Source: Avena insularis
Lineage: Eukaryota > Streptophyta > Magnoliopsida > Poales > Poaceae
DNA: 64,000 bases
Direction of reading: 5' to 3'
Assembly: GCA_023614405.1 (NCBI GenBank)
Contig: CM042697.1
Coordinates: 469,074,792-469,138,791, forward strand
Shown: positions 58,281 through 64,000 of the stretch, one piece after another
How positions within the stretch are numbered: the first letter of the stretch is position 1
How the letters are laid out: every line of letters starts with the position of its first letter
The notes under the pieces: model-generated
What the model was told of the DNA's origin: nothing
Seen by the model: only the letters and a program-made list of their open reading frames with translations
Database searches by the model: none
Program-made: the position numbers and the translations under genes

Positions 58281-59941
58281 GCTCCCACGGTGGAAACCCT
58301 AACCCCAATCCCCGCACACCACTGATCCCCGCACGGCGGCTCGCCTCCTTCTTTTCCTTGCTGCTCGCGCGACCCCTGCCCTCTCCGCCGCCATCCCGTG
58401 TGGCGTGGTGGCTCATACTCCTCCTCCACGCCCTCTTCATCATGCACAGCGTTGGATCTGTCCCGCAGCCATCTCCCCCTTTACTGGAAGCCAGACAGAC
58501 AAGGAGGCGGTCTGCTCCACCATCGTGTGGCCACAGAGACGGCTGAGGATGGGCTGTCGCTGACATCGCGCATGGCCCCGGAGACGGGCGATGAAGGCCT
58601 GTCGACGGTGTCCACAACATGAGCCCCTCGACGCTGCTGCGTGTACCTTGGCGACACCTAGATACCCGTCGTTCTTCTCCTCTGGCTAGGCCTATTTGGC
58701 TCTGATGGCGTACATGTTTCTCTCTCCATGCATCACATCATAATACTTGGTTTCGAATAAGCTTGCAGCATCATTAATCTGAATTTTTTAACCATGTGTT
58801 TTTACCTTATGAAGACTAGACTATTCTTTGTTGTGGATTTCTGGTCAGGTTGCATGCTTCTGTCAGGAGGTAGATGGATGGGTGAACGTGCATCAGCTTT
58901 TCCACATCATTTAGACGTAAGATGCATCAGACTCCCATATGTGATTCAATTTTTTAGTTTTTCAGTTTGTACGCATTATTTTAGGTGCAGGTTGTCTCTC
59001 ATTTTTAATTCCATTTTAAGCTAAAATTTCAGTGTCGTGTTCATTTCTGCAGCAAGATGTACATTGATGTTAAGTCCATTGGTTGGTAGCAGAACTTGTG
59101 TTTGCCGTCATGGTTTGTAGCCACGAGAACTACATGGGAAGAGGGAGACGAGGCTTTGTCGTCTCCATTCCCGGCTCTACATGCCGCACGATGCGTATGA
59201 CGGCCGGCCGGTTTGTCCCTCCACAAACTACGAGCCATCCTCCACCTTTTTGCTGGTTTGTCCCTCCATCTGGTACAAATAAGCACACTCTTCTATTTCC
59301 CCTTATTTGTCTCCTCCCCTCTGCTCCTCATCTTGGTTGTACACATTCTTTTGCAAGCATGCTGCAAGATAGATTAAGCAGTATATTATTCATGCTTAGC
59401 TGTTTCATAAGTAATTTGTTTCCTGAAATTTAGCCGCAGTCAATGATATGTATGAGAAGCACATTCCTCGCCCAATTATGTGACTTGAATGTACAATATA
59501 TTGATTCCCTCGGAAATGGGACTTTCTTATACAAGCGATCATCAAAAAATTATATGAGTAATTATTGAAAATATATTATTTGTTTATTGTTTCTCGCTTA
59601 TAAATACCATGGTGCTACAAATTTTGTGTAGATTGGGACTTCTGTCTAGGATTATTTCTGAAAGAAATTTATATTATTAGCTTGGATCTGACACTTTATG
59701 TATGAAGTCATTTCGCTAATTTTAGAAGCAATGTAACATAGTTTTTGGAATCAGGAAAATGTGACGAACAAGCAGGAGCCTTCTAATCTACTTGGCCGTA
59801 GTAAGTAAAAATAGATTCGGACGTGTACAATCGAAGGACTATGAGGTCTCAACTATAGAACGCCATACCAGTCATTTGGAGATTGTGCCTATAATGTCAA
59901 TGTGCTGAGAAATGTTGTGTGCGAGGACAACTTTTAGCTTT

Positions 59942-59995
59942 GGCTCGTTGGTGAGAATTTGATGTATTGGCTCGTTGGTGAGAATTTGATATATT
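59942..59995 (+). repeat. 27-bp tandem duplication
   Basis: ggctcgttggtgagaatttg plus seven bases occurs twice, with one or two mismatches. Confidence 0.93.
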
Positions 59996-60231
59996 TTCAT
60001 AGGCCGTGGTTGTTTCAATGTGCATGGGACAAAGTAATCATCACCTGATATGGCGTATTGTTATTGTTTTCAGTCTTTTTTTAGGAGTGCGATATTAAAG
60101 ATTTGAAGAACCTTATTACTGGTTATGACTATAGCTATTGCTCATGCAGTGTAGCAAGGCTTGACTATTCTAGGCCTAGAGTAACTTCAAGGGTATGATA
60201 ATTTTTGTTTGATGATCAAGAATGTTTTTTT

Positions 60232-60299
60232 ATGTTCTGAAGATGTTGGAATTACTGAATATAGATGTTCTGAAGATGTTGGAATTACTGAATATTGAT
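60232..60299 (+). repeat. 33-bp tandem duplication
   Basis: atgttctgaagatgttggaa and the following 13 bases occur twice in a row with a single difference. Confidence 0.95.
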
Positions 60300-63200
60300 G
60301 TTCCAGTTGTAGTGTATGTTTTTATTCCCATCCTCAAGGTCAGCAAAAATATATACTATATAGATGCTTTATTGGATCTCTGATTGTAGAACGACCCTGT
60401 CACTAACTTGGTGGCAACTTGTTTTGCCCTACATGGTTACGTGCTTCCCTAAGGCGATCTTTCTAATAGAGATATTTTCTAGGTACGCTGTTTACTTTAC
60501 CTATGTAGCTTGCTCATAAGACTTGAGTTTTCTTCTTTGGAATTAGACTAAACTGGCATACAACCGTATGTGTATCATCGTTAAAAAAGGCATAAATATG
60601 GGAGATAGTGAGCACACATAGGGTTGTTCGTTGGGTGCTGCTCGCCTATGATTTTTCTTATACCATTATGGATCTATCAACCGGGGTTTGTTTACATGAT
60701 GGATTTCCTTTTCTCATGCATATTCATAGTTTTTACTCTTAGAAAAAATTCAATCTATATATGTACTCTGTTTACATCGTTCTTAATATTGTGAATTTTT
60801 TTCAAGTATATGTGTTCAATTTGCAAGCAAAGTAATCTTCTCCTTCATTACACCTAACCATTATTTTATTTTTCTTAGTACATATAAATGGCAGACTAGC
60901 TCTTGATTGGTGAAGGAGAAATATGATGGCACTGGGTACAACACGAGGGCTGCTTTCCGTATGGATCACTAGGGAACTATATTACTACCATGGCAGTGCA
61001 TGGGACTGTTGGACGCATAGCTCTATATTATTTGTCAACTGGTCAGTTGTCAGATAGGCTATGTTTGGGTTTGGAGTCTTCATTGAGTTGCTAACTGGCC
61101 AGAAGGCATTATATTTTTTAAGACTAGCAAATTAGAAGGGTGGAGTGCTTGATTTAGTAAGCAATTTATATTATGTTAGCAATGGTCTCACATTCATTTT
61201 AATACTTTATGAAAAGATTGCTTTATCCTCCTTTTGATCAGCGTTTGTTTGTCTCTGCTCTTTAGTGTCTCCTGAGAGCTTTTCGACAAGTCGGTTCTTT
61301 CAACTATGAAGTTTGCATCGTGCAATCTATAAAAAAAAGTTAAGACTACTCTGAAATCCTAAGAAACTGTTAAAAGGTACATGGTTTGGCAGTAAAATCA
61401 TGGACTCTTTGTCATACAAACAGAGGGCACCGTTGTATCTGAATGATGTCCATTTTAGTGTTAGCCTGCATGTACTGTATGCTGGTACGTTTTGTCCTGG
61501 GCATGATTTGGGATCTTAGTCTTTATATGATATGCAAATCTTTGAATCTTTAACACACATTGTGTGTAGCTGGTAGACCAAATGATTGTCATTTTGGATA
61601 CATGTGTTTTCTCAAGTACATGGTTACATGTATATGCATAGTAGATAATGGTTTTGGCAGCCTGTGTTGTCTCCCATCGTGTTTTCCATGTTTGTTTTTG
61701 CCCTTAGTTGGTAGCAAGATGCAGAAAAAAATTACGGTCCATCTTGGTGATTAAATCATATGTTCTTACTAGCCACAACTATGATTTTTGCAACATCATT
61801 TCAGACCTTTAGGTACTCTGTATTACATAGGTATACTAAGCTTGTAACTCTCGATGACTGAAAAATAGAAAATAAATAACAGATGGAAGAATATTATGTT
61901 GTTTTACTTTTAAAATTGATAGCAACTTGCTTTTTTACCATCTCTATGTATTTGTTACTTGCATTTCTCCTAATTTTTATACGCCGATGGTAATCATCTA
62001 CTCTTGCTTATGTGTTGCAATGGTGGATCTTTTCTCTGTTTGGAGAGATTCTCCGTGGATTCTTGGTGTATGCTTGTATCTCGGAAGGAAAGTGGTTCAA
62101 TCACACCAAGATTCTTTAGTTCTCAGTACCATACCAAATATTTAGCATCTTTTAGACCATGCCATAGTTAAAGTCAGATATGATCAATCAAACTTTTGTT
62201 CTTTCTCTATATCTTGCTTTGTTTAGGTGAAGAAACACCCAGAATAATTTTGTGTGGTCAAATATGGAAAAATTTCTCATGCTACTCTTGATATTTTTGT
62301 TGCTTGGTTTGAGATAATTTTCATGTGATATATAACTGCAAGTTCCATATGTACGATCATGCCAGAAGCTAACATGTTTAATTTGTTTCCAATAATGTGA
62401 ATGCTTTGTTTCAGAACTTGAAGAGGAGGGTTTTGAACTGAATATAAATGGATCTTGTTCAGGTTAGTATCTAGATTATCATTCCCCTGTAATTTTATCT
62501 TGGGGGTTATAGTGGATGATAGGTTTTTCTATGATTTGAACAGCTTGCCTCTTAACACTGGCCTGCTTATTAATACCTCATTTTTAGAACATTCTAATTT
62601 ATAAATAAGGGTTAATATGCTGGATTTGTCAGTATGGACTTCAATTGTATTAACATATATTCTATACCTTCATTCTTGAGTTCATTATTTTGCAGCAGAA
62701 AGTTTTTATTAGCATTCTCCCATAGTTTTCACACTGGCATTATAATTATAGGAGAGGGCACTGAGCTATGCCTTTTCTTCTTGTGACCTGACTACCAAGA
62801 TGACCCAAGATGAACAGCCACCAGCCTCCACCCTTTTTCATCGGCGTTGCTCTCCATTTTGCCAAGTATGCCAGCAGTCAACACTATAATTTGTATCTTA
62901 TTTTCGCATTTTAACTAAATTATCCACTCTTCTATTAGCGTGTAGTTCATCCAAGTAGAACTATGATCCCTTTCTAGAGCCTAATTAACTTAAATATTGC
63001 TTATTAGATAATCTACTCATGTATTCACCGCCTACAATTATTTTTCAATTACATGAATAGTGTTTTGTTTTATCAGGATTTGAGGCTATATTCTGTTTCA
63101 GGTTAGAAATGAAATTCGAAATTGTGAAATAAGATGGCTTGAAGAACTTTTGGCCCGTAGTGGTGATGGATATTCCCTTTCTGCCAATTTTGGCCAAATT

Positions 63201-64000
63201 ATGTCGTCCTTATTTTGCTACATTAGTGCAACCAACAAATTTCCATTGATACTATTGATTCCATGGTCAAGCTGGAAAAGGGAAAATAGTAGTATGAGCA
63301 GAGTTTGAAGACGAGGTTGTAGTGCTTGCTAGATTTATTTAAGCTCAAGATATCTCATATAGTCATATATACATCAGAGTTTGAATATAAGGTTGCGGTG
63401 CTTTCCTCTTTTAGCTTTAGGCAATTCATGTGATGAATGGACCTCTTTCTTCTGATTCACTTGAATTTTGTAAGTTCCCTCCCATGTACTTCCTCAAAAT
63501 TGAAGAAACAACGACAATCTTACTATTTGTATGATCCGCAATTTACAGGTGGTAAGTGAATTATTACAATTTTCACTATTCACTGATTTAGCCATGTTAT
63601 GTCTGTGGAAGAACTTTGATTCTGCCTTGATGCATATGATAGATTTCCTTTTTATGTGGATACAAGTAGATTTTTCTCTTAGAATAACACACCATGTACT
63701 CTTCATCAGTATTATGTTTAAGTAGCTTTCACATAGTGATTAACCATGTGAAAGGCCACCCAACGCCATGTATTGGTAGTGCTGACACTGTCAAGTCGTA
63801 GACAATCAAGAGACCTTGCTTAAATGAATATTGACGAGTTGTTTCATGGTGAGCAGGGATCTCGAACCCATTTTGCAAACTGGTGTGTCAAATTCATGTT
63901 TTCGATGGGGGACACCCCAACACCATATACTGGCCCATGGCATGCTTATGCAATTCCTGTTTGTTGGTTTACTATGTACCTTTTATTGTGTTTATTAGAT

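Larger units (their letters stand above)
58281..64000 (+). other. Possible leader and introns of an uncharacterised transcript; no protein found
   Basis: After the GC-rich stretch 58300-58690 the DNA is T-rich on this strand, as in plant introns, with exon-like islands bounded by cag and gt, for example 62416-62460 (tttcag before aacttgaagaggagg). None gives a conserved frame. Two tandem duplications are present: a 27-bp unit twice (59942-59995) and a 33-bp unit twice (60232-60299). It may be a non-coding transcript, a gene whose coding part lies to the right, or a decayed gene. Confidence 0.4.

Noticed and set aside
1..64000. tRNA or rRNA genes
   Set aside because: No cloverleaf with A/B boxes or rRNA core sequence was noticed on either strand; a tRNA scan could still find a short one.

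Overview
This window is nuclear DNA of a grass (Poaceae, most likely a Pooideae species such as Brachypodium, Triticeae or a relative; the species cannot be fixed by eye). The evidence is intron-containing plant genes, many Stowaway-type MITEs with CTCCCTCCG ends and TA duplications, CACTA elements with TNP2 genes, Helitrons with RPA and Rep-helicase genes, a hAT element, and plant-only families (SAUR, MATH-BTB, RIN4/NOI). Only three host genes look intact: two tandem RIN4/NOI-like genes and one SAUR gene. Most of the rest is transposon sequence, much of it resolvable to the base because tandem copies supply empty sites.

Layout. 1-6700: AT-rich, no convincing gene, several internal duplications and a (TAG)n microsatellite. 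6701-20283: a 13.6 kb autonomous-type Helitron with exact TC...CTAG ends and a 3' hairpin. It carries an apparently intact 17-exon RPA1-like gene (8016-11787) and a Rep-helicase gene (13341-18647) broken by two frameshifts and one stop; four MITEs sit inside it. 20340-35677 and 38150-44885: a tandem segmental duplication. Each copy holds a five-exon RIN4/NOI-like gene on + and the 3' end of a MATH-BTB gene on -. In copy 1 a 10.7 kb CACTA element (21500-32208, 3-bp duplication ACA) sits in intron 2. In copy 2 the intron is short, but a Mutator-like MITE (39685-40066) and a 1.8 kb non-autonomous Helitron (41858-43690) have landed. The junction between copies (35678-38150) holds CACTA-like debris, a 668-bp tandem array and a Copia scrap. 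43785-45980: the MATH-BTB gene of copy 2, broken by two frameshifts, by a LINE-like insertion in its last codons, and by a hAT-like sequence in its MATH domain.

46000-52400: hAT-like repeats, a tandem duplication whose second half carries an intact SAUR gene (50202-50489, -), and a complete small hAT element (51627-52398, 8-bp duplication). 52400-58060: old CACTA ends around a 5'-truncated poly(A) retroelement and a probable solo LTR (54466-56750). 58060-64000: a TATA-like site and GC-rich leader, then AT-rich DNA with no recognisable protein; possibly the 5' part of an uncharacterised or non-coding transcript.

How the parts relate. The RIN4/NOI-like proteins probably act at the plasma membrane in immune or secretory signalling. 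The transposon genes act for their own elements: Rep-helicase plus RPA for rolling-circle movement of the Helitron, TNP2 plus the transposase/protease-like gene for CACTA movement. Comparing the duplicates dates the insertions. The LINE-like element and one Stowaway preceded the duplication. The CACTA, two Stowaways, the Mutator-like MITE and the small Helitron are each in one copy only.
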